Shown: piece after piece, positions 12,605 to 12,632 of the stretch
Layout: every line of letters starts with the position of its first letter
Numbering within the stretch: the first letter of the stretch is position 1
DNA from: VBDM01 sp035317085
GTDB taxonomy: Bacteria > Pseudomonadota > Gammaproteobacteria > Burkholderiales > SG8-39
Assembly (NCBI GenBank): GCA_035317085.1
Contig: DATHHS010000215.1
Coordinates: forward strand, 1-12,632
DNA: 12,632 bases
Reading direction: 5' to 3'
Notes under the pieces: generated by a model
Databases searched by the model: none
The model's input: the letters and a program-made list of their open reading frames with translations, nothing else
Told to the model about the DNA's origin: nothing
Position numbers and translations under genes: made by a program

Positions 12605-12632
12605 TTACTGATTCAACCCGAGCTGCGCCGGC
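12605..12632 (-). CDS. Last codons of an upstream gene, probably the transporter's binding protein
   Basis: On the minus strand one frame reads Pro-Ala-Gln-Leu-Gly-Leu-Asn-Gln then TAA at 12607-12605, 36 bases before the permease start. Only eight residues are visible, so no homology can be claimed. In NitT/TauT operons the periplasmic binding-protein gene commonly precedes the permease, and the spacing fits. Another minus-strand frame stays open here as well, which keeps the call tentative. Confidence 0.35.

Noticed and set aside
1..12632. CRISPR array, tRNA, rRNA, insertion sequence or defence system
   Set aside because: I found no regularly spaced repeats, no cloverleaf-like segments, no transposase and no nuclease or toxin genes. 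All larger genes fit metabolic, transport, envelope or regulatory families.

Overview
The window is GC-rich DNA of about 65% by eye, densely coding, with strong AAGGAG-type ribosome binding sites. It carries two Bug-type (tripartite tricarboxylate transporter, TctC family) solute-binding proteins plus a NitT/TauT-type ABC transporter. This combination points to a betaproteobacterium, most likely in or near the Burkholderiales. That assignment rests on gene families, not on a marker gene.

Layout. (1) 1-401: C-terminal part of a tetratricopeptide protein, cut by the window edge. (2) 402-729: non-coding leader with a good sigma70 promoter at 578-606. (3) 730-2097 (+): secreted YVTN-type beta-propeller protein. 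It converges on 2354-3592 (-), a secreted calcineurin-like metallophosphoesterase. The 256-base gap between them holds a clear minus-strand intrinsic terminator and other inverted repeats. (4) 3593-3909: non-coding, with tandem inverted repeats near the lysR end. (5) 3910-4926 (-) lysR, divergent from 5050-6051 (+) Bug binding protein 1. Their shared intergenic region holds a near-perfect 23-base inverted repeat with a T-N11-A core. (6) 6125-7120 (-) Bug binding protein 2, converging on the first Bug gene and diverging from (7) 7178-10196 (+), an alpha/beta hydrolase, an atypical short-chain dehydrogenase and an amidase whose stop and start codons overlap. (8) 10299-10943 (+): small lipoprotein with a long charged helix. 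(9) 12632-10971 (-): ABC transporter operon read leftward, with the last codons of an upstream gene, then permease, then ATPase.

How the genes may work together. The central block (3910-10196) looks like a catabolic island for an unidentified small organic molecule. It has two high-affinity periplasmic binding proteins, a LysR regulator with a visible operator, and three translationally coupled enzymes suited to ester or C-C hydrolysis, redox or another NAD(P)-fold role, and amide hydrolysis. No membrane components of a tripartite tricarboxylate transporter are present, so both Bug proteins are orphans here. The NitT/TauT transporter probably imports a nitrate-, sulfonate- or pyrimidine-precursor-like compound, but its specificity lies in a binding protein outside the window.

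I found no mobile element, CRISPR array, tRNA or rRNA. I see no convincing evidence of a wholly new system. The most unusual items are the dehydrogenase lacking most canonical catalytic residues, the lysR/Bug operator, and the overlapping divergent -10 elements at 7126-7133.
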